25,251 nucleotides of DNA from JAJOKK01 sp965370555 (GCA_965370555.1 CBDUVB010000021.1:1-25251), one strand, 5' to 3'. Shown: positions 14,799-22,374, counted from the first letter of the stretch. The notes: generated by a model not told the origin, from the letters alone. Translations and numbers: made by a program.

Positions 14799-15737
14799 CT
14801 ACTGCTTCTTGCTATCACCCCCTTTCTTAATCAACTGTGCCACCCTGCCTTCCAGGATCATGAGTTGCGCTTTTAAGTCGTCGCCTTCCGCGGCCGGCAC
14901 GGGACGCAGCGGAGGCAGAGGAGGCCCAACCTCCCATCCCAGGAGCGACAACGCCCGTTTGATCGTGGGAACGTGACCGCGGCGGGTAACGCGGCACAGC
15001 TCGGTTATCAACATCTGAAGTCTCTTCCCTTCTTCGTAATCACCACGTTTTGCGGCTCGGTAGAGGGCTGCATAGAGGTCCGGAAAAACGTTCGCTCCGC
15101 TTGAAACAAGGCCGTCCCCTCCCAGCAAGAGGAGCGGAAGACCCATCTCGTCCTTACCGATCAGAAGGTGGACCTCGTCGGCCAATTCGAAGTATTCCTC
15201 CCACGCCTCCCAATCACCGCGGCTGATCTTGGCCCCAACAATGTTCGGTGCCTCGGCGTGCAGTTCGCCTAGGAGATCCCCGCTCAACGGGTTTCCGGTG
15301 GTAGCGGGAATATCGTAGAGGAAGAGCGGAAGCTCCCCGATCGCGGAAGCAACTTCCAGGTAATGTGCCCGCAGTTCGTCCTGCGTGAACCGGTATCGGC
15401 AGGGAGAGGCAGCCGCGACTGCTGCTGCTCCGATCTTCGCGGCATGCCGCGACAGGTCACATGTCACCTCTGTTCGATCGTGGCCGGTATGCACGATAAC
15501 GGAAATACTTCCCGCAGCGACCTCCAATACGGCCTCGGCGAACGCCTCCCGCTCATCGGCGGAAAGGAGCGTCCCTTCACCGGTGGTTCCCAGTATGTAC
15601 AGGCCCGTGACTCCAGCTTTGGTGAATCTGTCGATAAGCCTTCCCAGGACGTCACGGTCCGGTGCCCGCCTCTCGGGATCCCACGGGGTTACCATAGCCA
15701 CCCACACACCCTGAAAGCCATCCCTCGCTATCTTCAC
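14799..15737 (-). CDS. class I pyruvate-dependent aldolase of the DapA/NanA family
   Basis: 312 aa TIM barrel. GTTGE (50-54) binds the pyruvate carboxylate, Y141 in LYDIPATTG is the catalytic Tyr, and K170 in VGAKIS forms the Schiff base. In dihydrodipicolinate synthase the fifth residue after the Tyr is Arg (R138 in E. coli), which binds the second carboxylate; here it is T146. This argues against lysine biosynthesis and for cleavage of a 2-keto-3-deoxy acid, as in N-acetylneuraminate lyase or KDG aldolase. The C-terminus (residues about 285-312) is a charged extension. The start is GTG, overlapping the TGA of the lacI gene (GTGA), with GGGGGT upstream. The likely role is to release pyruvate and an aldose from the sugar acid freed by the BNR protein. 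Confidence 0.88.
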   Translation of the reverse strand: MKIARDGFQGVWVAMVTPWDPERRAPDRDVLGRLIDRFTKAGVTGLYILGTTGEGTLLSADEREAFAEAVLEVAAGSISVIVHTGHDRTEVTCDLSRHAAKIGAAAVAAASPCRYRFTQDELRAHYLEVASAIGELPLFLYDIPATTGNPLSGDLLGELHAEAPNIVGAKISRGDWEAWEEYFELADEVHLLIGKDEMGLPLLLLGGDGLVSSGANVFPDLYAALYRAAKRGDYEEGKRLQMLITELCRVTRRGHVPTIKRALSLLGWEVGPPLPPLRPVPAAEGDDLKAQLMILEGRVAQLIKKGGDSKKQ

Positions 15738-16729
15738 GTCGACCCCCGCACTCTAAGCATCACCGGCACACGAACCTCCTCAAACGCTCCTTCCTCACCG
15801 TTATCAAACCGGGCAAGGAGGATACCCATAGCGATCTTTCCGATCTCATAAGGATTTTGGGTGACCGAGGTGAGCGGCGGTTGAAAGAGCTCACCGAGAT
15901 CGAGGTCATCAAAGCTCACCACTGCCATGCCCTGTGGAACGACGATCTTGCGGCACGCGAGGGTCTTGAGCGCCCCGACCGTCATCAGGTTGTTCGTACT
16001 GAAGATCGCGCTCGGCGGCTTGGGAAGGGCGAGGAACTTCTCGGTTGTTGTCCGTCCGCCCTCCTGCCTGTACCCGCCGTATGCGATCAGCTCTTCGGAT
16101 ACGGGGATCTCGGCCTCATCGAGCGCCTTCCGATAACCCGCCAGCCGTTCCTCGGTGGTCGTCGCTCCCTTGATCCCGAGGATAAGTCCGATGAGGCGGT
16201 GCTCTTGTTCGATGAGATGTTTAGTCGCCTGGTAGGCCCCTTGAACGTTATCGGAGAGCACAACGTCGGCTGCTATCTCCTCCACCCGGCGATCCACGAA
16301 CACGAACGGGATCTTCCACTTGGGGAGCTCGTGAACGACGGAGTGGGAGCCATCTCCTACCGGAGAGATGAGGAGCCCATCTATCTGTCGACGTTGCAGA
16401 AGCCGGACGTAGCGATCCTCTTTTTCCAAAGATTCATCACTGTTGCACACTATAAGGGAGTATCCTGCTTCAATGGCCGCGTCTTCTGCTCCTCTGATCA
16501 ACGTGGCAAAGAAGGGGTTTGTGATATCTGAGATAACAGCTCCAATTACATTGGTCTTTTGTGTGCGCAGTGACTGAGCAACAGCGTTAGGGTGATAATC
16601 GAGCTCCTTCATCGCCTGGCGGACGCGTTGGATGGTCGCCGGGGAAACCTTTCGTGTGCCATTAATAACATGGGAAACGGTCGCTACAGAGACCTTTGCC
16701 CGCGCTGCTACATCCTTGATCGTTGCCAC
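15734..16729 (-). CDS. LacI-family transcriptional repressor of the sugar operon
   Basis: 331 aa from GTG 16729, chosen because AGGAGGG lies just upstream and because MATIKDVAARAKVSVATVSH is the exact family N-terminus; a TTG at 16744 lies before this ribosome site. The HTH is followed by the hinge helix YHPNAVAQSLRTQ and a periplasmic-binding-like effector domain (NVIGAVISDITNPFFATLIRG, LLISPV, TNNLMTVGAL, VSFDDLDLGELF, PLTSVTQNPYEIG). It is the first gene of the operon and sits directly behind a 34-bp palindromic operator, so it probably represses itself and all downstream genes until a pathway sugar binds. Confidence 0.95.
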   Translation of the reverse strand: MATIKDVAARAKVSVATVSHVINGTRKVSPATIQRVRQAMKELDYHPNAVAQSLRTQKTNVIGAVISDITNPFFATLIRGAEDAAIEAGYSLIVCNSDESLEKEDRYVRLLQRRQIDGLLISPVGDGSHSVVHELPKWKIPFVFVDRRVEEIAADVVLSDNVQGAYQATKHLIEQEHRLIGLILGIKGATTTEERLAGYRKALDEAEIPVSEELIAYGGYRQEGGRTTTEKFLALPKPPSAIFSTNNLMTVGALKTLACRKIVVPQGMAVVSFDDLDLGELFQPPLTSVTQNPYEIGKIAMGILLARFDNGEEGAFEEVRVPVMLRVRGST

Positions 16730-16742
16730 TAACCCTCCTAGC

Positions 16743-16776
16743 AATCGTTTACCGTAATCGATTACGGTAAACGATT
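16743..16776 (-). promoter_or_regulatory. 34-bp perfect palindromic operator with three LacI-type sites
   Basis: The left half AATCGTTTACCGTAATC is the exact reverse complement of the right half. It contains three LacI-like sites, each centred on CG: AATCGTTT (CG at 16746-16747), GTAATCGATTAC (16759-16760) and GTAAACGATTAC (16772-16773). The centres are exactly 13 bp apart. It starts 3 bp after the -10 box and covers the transcription start and leader. Confidence 0.9.
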
Positions 16777-16779
16777 ACC

Positions 16780-16808
16780 ACCATAGCGCAATTTATTACG
16801 CATGTCAA
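16780..16808 (-). promoter_or_regulatory. sigma70-type promoter of the sugar operon
   Basis: On the minus strand TTGACA (16808-16803) and TATGGT (16785-16780) are 17 bp apart. The operator follows directly. Confidence 0.8.
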
Positions 16809-16840
16809 GTGTCGCCAGAGAAATGTGCTTGTAAACCGAA

Positions 16841-16866
16841 TTTGATAAATCCGGAATGATATCAAA
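16841..16866. promoter_or_regulatory. candidate activator site (7-bp inverted repeat)
   Basis: TTTGATA and TATCAAA are perfect inverted copies with a 12-bp spacer containing TCCGGA. The centre lies about 80 bp upstream of the expected start of the lacI operon transcript, a position suited to an activator. Confidence 0.4.
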
Positions 16867-16903
16867 CACACTAATATCAGCGATCTGTTATCGGACAAGC
16901 GTG

Positions 16904-16919
16904 TAGCCAAAACTGGCTG
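16904..16919. repeat. isolated copy of the ATPase-flanking 16-bp palindrome
   Basis: TAGCCAAAACTGGCTG matches TAGCCA-N4-TGGCTA at 11 of 12 fixed positions. It lies between the aclA terminator and the sugar-operon promoter, over 9 kb from the other four copies. Confidence 0.55.
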
Positions 16920-16927
16920 CAAAACAA

Positions 16928-16952
16928 CGGCCGGACCACGTGGGCCCGGCCG
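16928..16952 (-). terminator. terminator of the iclR-icd-aclBA operon
   Basis: CGGCCGG and CCGGCCG form the outer stem, with inner CCAC/GTGG pairing. On the minus strand TTGTTTTG follows. It lies about 37 bp beyond the aclA stop. Confidence 0.75.
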
Positions 16953-16988
16953 CATGATGTTCCAGGCTGAGTGAAGCTGAGCCTATCC

Positions 16989-18836
16989 CTACCCCACCTT
17001 CTCCGGTCGGTCCGGGACGTCGTAGAGGATCTCGTCCATGGGATGGCGGTAGAGCGGCTGCTTGAGCCGCTTCTGGTCGAAGTAGTGTCCCATGAAGCCG
17101 ATCGAGCGACCGAGGACGAACAGGGCGTTGAACAAACCCGCAGCGATCATCTCGTCGATCTCGGCGTCGGAGAACCGAAGCTCCTTCAACAGATCAACGA
17201 GGAGCACACCGATGCAGCCATCGACGTTCATGATCAGGTTGCTCTTCTTCTGCGTCGTCACCGCTTCGACCGATAGCGTGTAGTCGAGAAGTTCGGTCTT
17301 CTTGAAGTGCGCTTTCGCGTACCCCTTCATGATCTCCACGCGCTTGTCCGGGTTCTCCACCGTGTGTAGGCGGTGGCCGATCCCCTGAATCCGCACGTTC
17401 CTCTGTTTCATCGCGTCGACAAACTCCCGAGGGGGAAGCTGGTTGCGGAATCCGTAGAGGAAGTGCTCGGCCGCCCCGTTCACCGCGCCGCCGAAGCGGG
17501 GGCCGATCGCCAATAGCCCGCTTACAAGGGAACTGATCAGGTCCTTGCCCGCGCGTGCGGTGACGATGGTGTTGTGCGCCCCAGCGACTGCCGGGCCGTG
17601 GTCGGCGATGATCTGCAGGACGATCTCGATAAACTCACGCGCGTAGACCGGGATATCCTTCTTGAACCACAGGAGTCCGACAACGCCGCCGATTCCATAT
17701 TTCTTGTCGATCACCTCATCGATAGGGATACCACAGTAATTGTGAACCTCGCCCGACTCATCGCAGATCGTGCTGATGAACCCGGTCGGCTTGCGCACGA
17801 GCCCCTCGGCCACAGCCTGCTTATAGTCCATCGGGATGTTCGGCGGGGTGAAGTCCTCAGCCGGGGTGATCACACCGTCGGCAACAAGCTTGTCGTAGGT
17901 CTCCTTGATCTTCAGGTGGTAATCGTCGAACGAGTTAGGAACGATCACTCCAGCCTCGCGCAGGGCGGCGTTCTTGGCGTCGGCTGTCTCCGAAGCCGAA
18001 TCGGCCTTGGCGCCAGCGTGTCCGAACTGAACCTGGCCGGGAAGGACCTTGGCGCAGGTTCCGGTCACCCACATCACGAGCGGTTTCTTCAGTCGCCCGT
18101 CCTTGACCGCTTGCGCGATCTCGAGTTCAGCCGTCCCTCCTAACTCACCGAGACAGACTACCATCTTGATCTCCGGATTTACCTCGTAGCGGAGCAAGTG
18201 ATCGAGAAGGGAGGAACCAGGGAAGGCATCACCGCCGATGGCGATCCCTTCGTACAACCCATCTGTGTTGCGGGCAATGACGTTGTACATCTCGTTGGAG
18301 AGCCCCCCCGAGACGGAGACGAAGCCGACTGAGCCTGGGCGATAGAGGTTTGCCATCTTGATGTTCTCCATCGTCCCGGCAGCGTTCCCGATCTTGAACG
18401 CACCGGCTGTGACTCCGCCGACCGTGGCCGGACCGATGATCCATTTGCCCTTCTTCTTCGCCGTCACGGACATAATCCGCGCTTGCCGCTCGGGAATACC
18501 CTCGGCAATGACGGCCACCGTGCGGATCGTATCGCTATCTAGCGCCTCCATCGTCACGTCATATGCCGATCGCTGTGAGGCAAAGTTCACCATCACATCG
18601 GCCTCCGGGAACCGCGCGGTCGCCTCTGCAATGCCCGTGATGCATGGGATGCGAACCTCCTTGGTCCCCCAGAAGAACTTCTCGAACCCGCCTCGTTCGG
18701 GGGTGATCATCGCCACCACGCTCGGGGATTCCTTGCGACACATGTAGTCGAAGTCGAGCATGCGCTGCACTGCGCGGGTCTGCCCTCCGTAGATGAAGGC
18801 CTTAGTCTCTCTTGTGAACAGCCTGTAGTCTTCCAT
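16989..18836 (-). CDS. aclA: ATP-citrate lyase, alpha (large) subunit
   Basis: 615 aa from ATG 18836, with GGAGG seven bases upstream; a GTG at 18839 is an alternative. Residues 1-330 are the succinyl-CoA-synthetase-alpha-like part with the phosphorylated His in QFGHAGAKADSASETADAKN (H273). From about 345 to the end is the citrate-synthase-like domain, with DHGPAVAGAHNTI, GIGHRLHTVENPDKR and RSIGFMGHYFDQKRLKQPLY. The sequence follows the C-terminal two thirds of eukaryotic ACLY almost block by block. With AclB it converts citrate, CoA and ATP to acetyl-CoA, oxaloacetate, ADP and phosphate. The ATG overlaps the aclB TGA by one base. Last gene of its operon. Confidence 0.96.
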   Translation of the reverse strand: MEDYRLFTRETKAFIYGGQTRAVQRMLDFDYMCRKESPSVVAMITPERGGFEKFFWGTKEVRIPCITGIAEATARFPEADVMVNFASQRSAYDVTMEALDSDTIRTVAVIAEGIPERQARIMSVTAKKKGKWIIGPATVGGVTAGAFKIGNAAGTMENIKMANLYRPGSVGFVSVSGGLSNEMYNVIARNTDGLYEGIAIGGDAFPGSSLLDHLLRYEVNPEIKMVVCLGELGGTAELEIAQAVKDGRLKKPLVMWVTGTCAKVLPGQVQFGHAGAKADSASETADAKNAALREAGVIVPNSFDDYHLKIKETYDKLVADGVITPAEDFTPPNIPMDYKQAVAEGLVRKPTGFISTICDESGEVHNYCGIPIDEVIDKKYGIGGVVGLLWFKKDIPVYAREFIEIVLQIIADHGPAVAGAHNTIVTARAGKDLISSLVSGLLAIGPRFGGAVNGAAEHFLYGFRNQLPPREFVDAMKQRNVRIQGIGHRLHTVENPDKRVEIMKGYAKAHFKKTELLDYTLSVEAVTTQKKSNLIMNVDGCIGVLLVDLLKELRFSDAEIDEMIAAGLFNALFVLGRSIGFMGHYFDQKRLKQPLYRHPMDEILYDVPDRPEKVG

Positions 18837-20113
18837 CACTTGGCCTCCAGTGCGAGTGATACGATGCGGGTCATGTGGGTCTCCGGGCCGTAGACCTCAA
18901 GGGGAACCCCGATCCGTTCTCCTACCCGTCGCATGTTCTCCAGCCCCTCCTTGTAGTTGGGGCCGCCGCGACGCACGTAGATCTTTACGTTGTTCTCGCG
19001 CAGTTTATCCTTGTAGTCCTCAAGTGCCTTGATTATCCCGGTGAAAGTCTTGGCAACATCGGTGAAATTGGCGATACCGCCGCCGATCAAGAGGTACTTC
19101 GGCTGACCATCCGGATCCGGCTTCCGCGTCATCAGATCGAGGACCGTCTTGGTGTACTCGTAGGTCAACTCGGTCGTCGGGTTTCCACTGTACTCCCCGT
19201 AGTTTGCGAGTTCTTTTCCGTACCCCAGATCGACGACCGTGTCCGCGTAGATGACACTCGCCCCGCCGCCGGCAACGAGCGTCCACACGCGTCCCTCGGG
19301 ATTGAGGAGGGTCAGCTTGAGCGATGCTCCGGTCTTTTCGTCAAGGGAAGCGATGTACGCCTCTTCCTTGGTGGAAGTGCTCCCAAACGCCTTGGGAAAC
19401 TCGATCTTCCCCCACTTCTCGGTGCACTGGAACGCAGCAGTGTCGTCGAGTTTTGCCACCGTGTCCAGGGGGACGACGGTATCGCTCGAAAAGGCGATCG
19501 GGTTGAACTCGAGATAGGCGAAGTAGTAGTCGCGGTAGATCGAGAAAAGAGCCTTGATAAACTTGGCGACCGTCTCCCTCTTGGCAATGTCGGGTAAATG
19601 AGAGATGATGTCGGCCTCCGCCACGTCGGCGGCCACCGGCACCTCGATCGTCACGACAGAATCCCACACCGCCTCGATGTCCACCCCGCCTTTAGTGGAG
19701 AAATGGATGACATCCACATCGGCTTTGGAGGTGAATGCCAGGTAGTACTCCTCCTCGTGGGGAACGAACGGCTCGATCAAGAAGTGCGTTAGCCGTCCGG
19801 TGGTCTCACCGGTCGTCTGCACGATCGTCACCTCTTTATTCATCCGCTCTTCGATCCACGCACGCGCCTGATCGAAATCGGCATCGAGGAGGAGAAGATT
19901 ATTCTTCCCCCTCTTTCCGAACAGCTGATCCGGCTTGACAACCAGCCGCTTACTCTTCAGCCACGGATTCTCCGCCACCAGGGCAGGGAGGTCCGTCTCC
20001 GGGGAGACAAGCACCAGCTGTCCCTCGAAGCGGAAGGTTCCATCCGAATACTCGGACAGAGCCTTCGCAATGAGGCGCTTGGCGTCGTATTCACGTATCC
20101 CTTTCTGTGCCAT
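18836..20113 (-). CDS. aclB: ATP-citrate lyase, beta (small) subunit
   Basis: 425 aa, ATP-grasp type. The start GIREYDAKRLIAKAL matches the N-terminus of eukaryotic ACLY, as do LVVKPDQLFGKRGKNNLL, FLIEPFVPHEEEYYLAF, YFAYLEFNPIAF, VAGGGASVIYADTVVDLGYG and ELANYGEYSGNP. It activates citrate and, with the alpha subunit, forms citryl-phosphate and citryl-CoA. The order aclB-aclA is collinear with the fused eukaryotic protein. GAGGGTGA precedes the ATG. It follows icd by 17 bp and overlaps aclA, so all are one operon. Confidence 0.96.
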   Translation of the reverse strand: MAQKGIREYDAKRLIAKALSEYSDGTFRFEGQLVLVSPETDLPALVAENPWLKSKRLVVKPDQLFGKRGKNNLLLLDADFDQARAWIEERMNKEVTIVQTTGETTGRLTHFLIEPFVPHEEEYYLAFTSKADVDVIHFSTKGGVDIEAVWDSVVTIEVPVAADVAEADIISHLPDIAKRETVAKFIKALFSIYRDYYFAYLEFNPIAFSSDTVVPLDTVAKLDDTAAFQCTEKWGKIEFPKAFGSTSTKEEAYIASLDEKTGASLKLTLLNPEGRVWTLVAGGGASVIYADTVVDLGYGKELANYGEYSGNPTTELTYEYTKTVLDLMTRKPDPDGQPKYLLIGGGIANFTDVAKTFTGIIKALEDYKDKLRENNVKIYVRRGGPNYKEGLENMRRVGERIGVPLEVYGPETHMTRIVSLALEAK

Positions 20114-20130
20114 CAGTCATTCACCCTCTT

Positions 20131-21423
20131 TTAAAGGTTTTTGATTATCTCGTCGCCGAACGCAGAGCAGGAGAGTAGCGTCGCCCCTTCCATCTGCCGT
20201 TCGAGGTCGTAAGTCACCCGTTTGGACGCGATCGCACGCTTTATCCCGGACAGGATCAGCTCCGCTGCCTCGCTCCATTTCATGTAGCGGAGCATCTCCA
20301 CCGCGGAGAGGATAACGCTCCCCGGGTTGACCTTGTCCTTGCCAGCGTGCTTGGGTGCCGTCCCGTGCGTCGCCTCGAACAGGCTTATCCCGGTGGTATA
20401 GTTGATGTTCGCCCCGGGAGCGACGCCGAGCCCGCCGACCTGGGCCGCGGCTGCGTCGGACATGTAATCACCGTTCAGGTTCATCGTGGCTACCACATCG
20501 TACTCATCCGGGCGAAGGAGCATCTGCTGGAAGAACTGGTCCGCGATGCGATCATTGAGGAGGATCTTCCCCGCGGGAACGGTCCCCCCATGATTCTTGT
20601 ACACCTCGTCTTCGGTGATGATCTCCTCGTACTCACGTCCGACCTCGTACCCCCAGTCGCGGAAGGCACCCTCGGTGAACTTCATGATGTTCCCCTTGTG
20701 GGCGAGGGTGACCGACTCGCGCCCGTTAGCGATTGCGTAGTCGATCGCCGCGCGCACGAGGCGCTTCGTCCCTTCCTCGCTGATCGGCTTGACCCCGATC
20801 CCGCACATTTTGGGAAAGCGGATGCTCGTAACGCCCATTTCATCGCGGAGCCAGGCGATCACTTTGTCCGCTTCCGGGGTTCCGGCACGCCACTCAATTC
20901 CGGAGTAAACGTCCTCAGTATTTTCGCGGAAGAAGACGATGTCCAGATCCTGCGGACGCTTCACCGGAGCCGGGGTTCCTATGTGGCAGACCGGCCGCAC
21001 ACAGGCGAAGAGGTCGAGGATCTTACGCATGGCCACGTTTAGACTGCGAATTCCGCCCCCCACCGGTGTGGTTAGTGGCCCCTTGATCGCAACCAGGTAA
21101 TCGCGGACTGCCTGGATCGTCTCCTCGGGGAGATAGAGATTCTGCCTCTCGTCGGGAGGGATCGCAGCGATCTGCTCTTCGGATAGATCGGGATGATTCT
21201 TAGCGATCGCCTCATCCCCGGCCCAAATCTTCAGCCACTCGATCTTCCTCTTGCCGTTGTAGGCCTTCTCCACAGCGGCGTCGACCACCTTCAGCATCAC
21301 CGGGGTGACATCCACCCCGATACCATCCCCGCGGATGTAAGGGATGATCGGTCGATCCGGGACGTTCAGGCGCCCCTCGGTAATCGTAATCGCGGTGCCG
21401 CTCTCTACTTGGTTGTTACTCAT
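20131..21423 (-). CDS. icd: isocitrate dehydrogenase, NADP-dependent type
   Basis: 430 aa from ATG 21423 (a GTG at 21432 is too close to the AGGAG site). Very similar to E. coli Icd: IIPYIRGDGIGVDVTPVMLKV, the regulatory Ser loop TTPVGGGIRSLNVAMRK, HKGNIMKFTEGAFRDWGY and the Asp metal ligands in NLNGDYMSDAAAAQVGG. Cofactor residues: HGTAPKHAGKDKVNPGS keeps the Lys that contacts the NADP 2'-phosphate but has His for Tyr345; VTYDLERQM keeps the Tyr and Arg of E. coli (391, 395). So NADP is likely. About ten extra residues occur after the AGDEA block. Between iclR (25-35 bp away) and aclB; in a reductive cycle it would carboxylate 2-oxoglutarate. Confidence 0.96.
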   Translation of the reverse strand: MSNNQVESGTAITITEGRLNVPDRPIIPYIRGDGIGVDVTPVMLKVVDAAVEKAYNGKRKIEWLKIWAGDEAIAKNHPDLSEEQIAAIPPDERQNLYLPEETIQAVRDYLVAIKGPLTTPVGGGIRSLNVAMRKILDLFACVRPVCHIGTPAPVKRPQDLDIVFFRENTEDVYSGIEWRAGTPEADKVIAWLRDEMGVTSIRFPKMCGIGVKPISEEGTKRLVRAAIDYAIANGRESVTLAHKGNIMKFTEGAFRDWGYEVGREYEEIITEDEVYKNHGGTVPAGKILLNDRIADQFFQQMLLRPDEYDVVATMNLNGDYMSDAAAAQVGGLGVAPGANINYTTGISLFEATHGTAPKHAGKDKVNPGSVILSAVEMLRYMKWSEAAELILSGIKRAIASKRVTYDLERQMEGATLLSCSAFGDEIIKNL

Positions 21424-21457
21424 CGACCTCACTCTCCTTTTCTTCGTGGCTTGTGTC

Positions 21458-22210
21458 TCATTGAACCTGTTGTGTCAACAACCCTTCCGTGATCCTCCTG
21501 GCGGCGGTGACCACCAGCTTAATAGTATGTTCACGTTTCTTCCCCGCGAGCCGGTGCATCGGTGCGGAGATGCTCAACGCTGCGAGGGTCTTCCCCGATT
21601 GAGACAAGATAGGTGCTCCGATCCCGTAGGTTTTGCGGATGACCTCGCCATCGCTCTCCGCATACCCTTGGGCCCTGATTTTTCGCAACTCTTCTTTCAG
21701 TTTGCGCGGATCGGTGATTGTGGTCCCGGAGAACTTGGTGAATTCGATCCGGTCGATGATCTCATCGCGCTCGCTCTCATCGAGGTAGGCCAGGAGTACC
21801 TTCCCTGAAGCCCCTGCATGCAAAGGCATGGTCGCCCCGCGCCGGTGAGAGACGCGCAGGGCGTGGTGCCCCTCCACCTTCTCCAGGCAGACCCCATCAT
21901 GGTTACGTAGTCCACAGAGTATGATGCTCTCTCCGGCCTCATTGGCCAGTTGAGTCATGATGGGAATTGAGATCTGTTGGAGGGTCTTCTTGGGAACAGC
22001 GCGGGCGAGTTCAAGGATCTTTGCACCGAGGGAGTAGCCATCTGTTCCTGCCGCCTCTTCGATCAGCCCGGCCCGTTTCAATGCGGAGACGTAGCGGTAG
22101 GCTGTGCTTGTGGGAAGTTGAAGGCTCATTGCGATCTCGGGAACGCTCATCACAGGCGTCCCTTCGGTGAACAGGGTCAAGATATTGACGAACTTCTCCA
22201 GTGTGGTCAA
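21458..22210 (-). CDS. IclR-family transcriptional regulator
   Basis: 250 aa from TTG 22210, the first possible start in frame after a stop; GGGGTG lies upstream. The winged helix runs LEKFVNILTLFTEG...MSVPEIAMSLQLPTSTAYRYVSALKRAGLI, and the effector domain contains LANEAGESIILCGLRNHDGVCLEKVEG, PLHAGASGKVLLAYLDE and GYAESDGEVIRKTYGIGAPI, the standard IclR ligand-pocket blocks. Members sense small acids such as glyoxylate, pyruvate or aromatic acids. It is first in the iclR-icd-aclB-aclA unit, with a perfect palindrome in its leader, so control of citrate metabolism by itself is likely (inference). Confidence 0.93.
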   Translation of the reverse strand: MTTLEKFVNILTLFTEGTPVMSVPEIAMSLQLPTSTAYRYVSALKRAGLIEEAAGTDGYSLGAKILELARAVPKKTLQQISIPIMTQLANEAGESIILCGLRNHDGVCLEKVEGHHALRVSHRRGATMPLHAGASGKVLLAYLDESERDEIIDRIEFTKFSGTTITDPRKLKEELRKIRAQGYAESDGEVIRKTYGIGAPILSQSGKTLAALSISAPMHRLAGKKREHTIKLVVTAARRITEGLLTQQVQ

Positions 22211-22231
22211 GCCACTTACACCCCGAGTTGA

Positions 22232-22248
22232 TTCTCATATTATGAGAA
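22232..22248 (-). promoter_or_regulatory. 17-bp perfect palindrome, candidate IclR operator
   Basis: TTCTCATA and TATGAGAA flank one base. It lies 21 bp upstream of the TTG start and roughly 13-29 bp after the predicted transcription start. Confidence 0.65.
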
Positions 22249-22267
22249 CGGCTCTTAATATGCGAGT

Positions 22268-22296
22268 ATAGTAGCCCCTGACCCGACCCCTGTCAA
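22268..22296 (-). promoter_or_regulatory. sigma70-type promoter of iclR-icd-aclBA
   Basis: On the minus strand a perfect TTGACA (22296-22291) and TACTAT (22273-22268) are 17 bp apart, upstream of the palindrome and iclR. Confidence 0.65.
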
Positions 22297-22317
22297 GGGC
22301 GCAGGAGGAAAAGAGAA

Positions 22318-22345
22318 GCGCACCGCTCATGATCGAGCGGTGCGC
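22318..22345 (-). terminator. terminator of the aconitase gene
   Basis: GCGCACCGCTC and GAGCGGTGCGC form a perfect 11-bp stem with a 6-base loop, followed on the minus strand by TTCTCTTTTCC. It is 30 bp beyond the aconitase stop. Confidence 0.9.
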
Positions 22346-22374
22346 GCGGACTCAGGTTCGTAAAGGGAAACGGG

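Noticed and set aside
7633..16729. Ordinary N-acetylneuraminate (Nan) catabolic operon
   Set aside because: ManNAc kinase, epimerase and GlcNAc-6-P enzymes are missing, while a FucI-type isomerase and FGGY kinase are present.
20347..21042. 231-codon plus-strand frame opposite icd
   Set aside because: Shadow of a highly conserved gene.
22011..22238. ATG-started 75-codon frame overlapping the iclR start
   Set aside because: Out of frame with the IclR domain and without homology; the TTG at 22210 gives the proper N-terminus.
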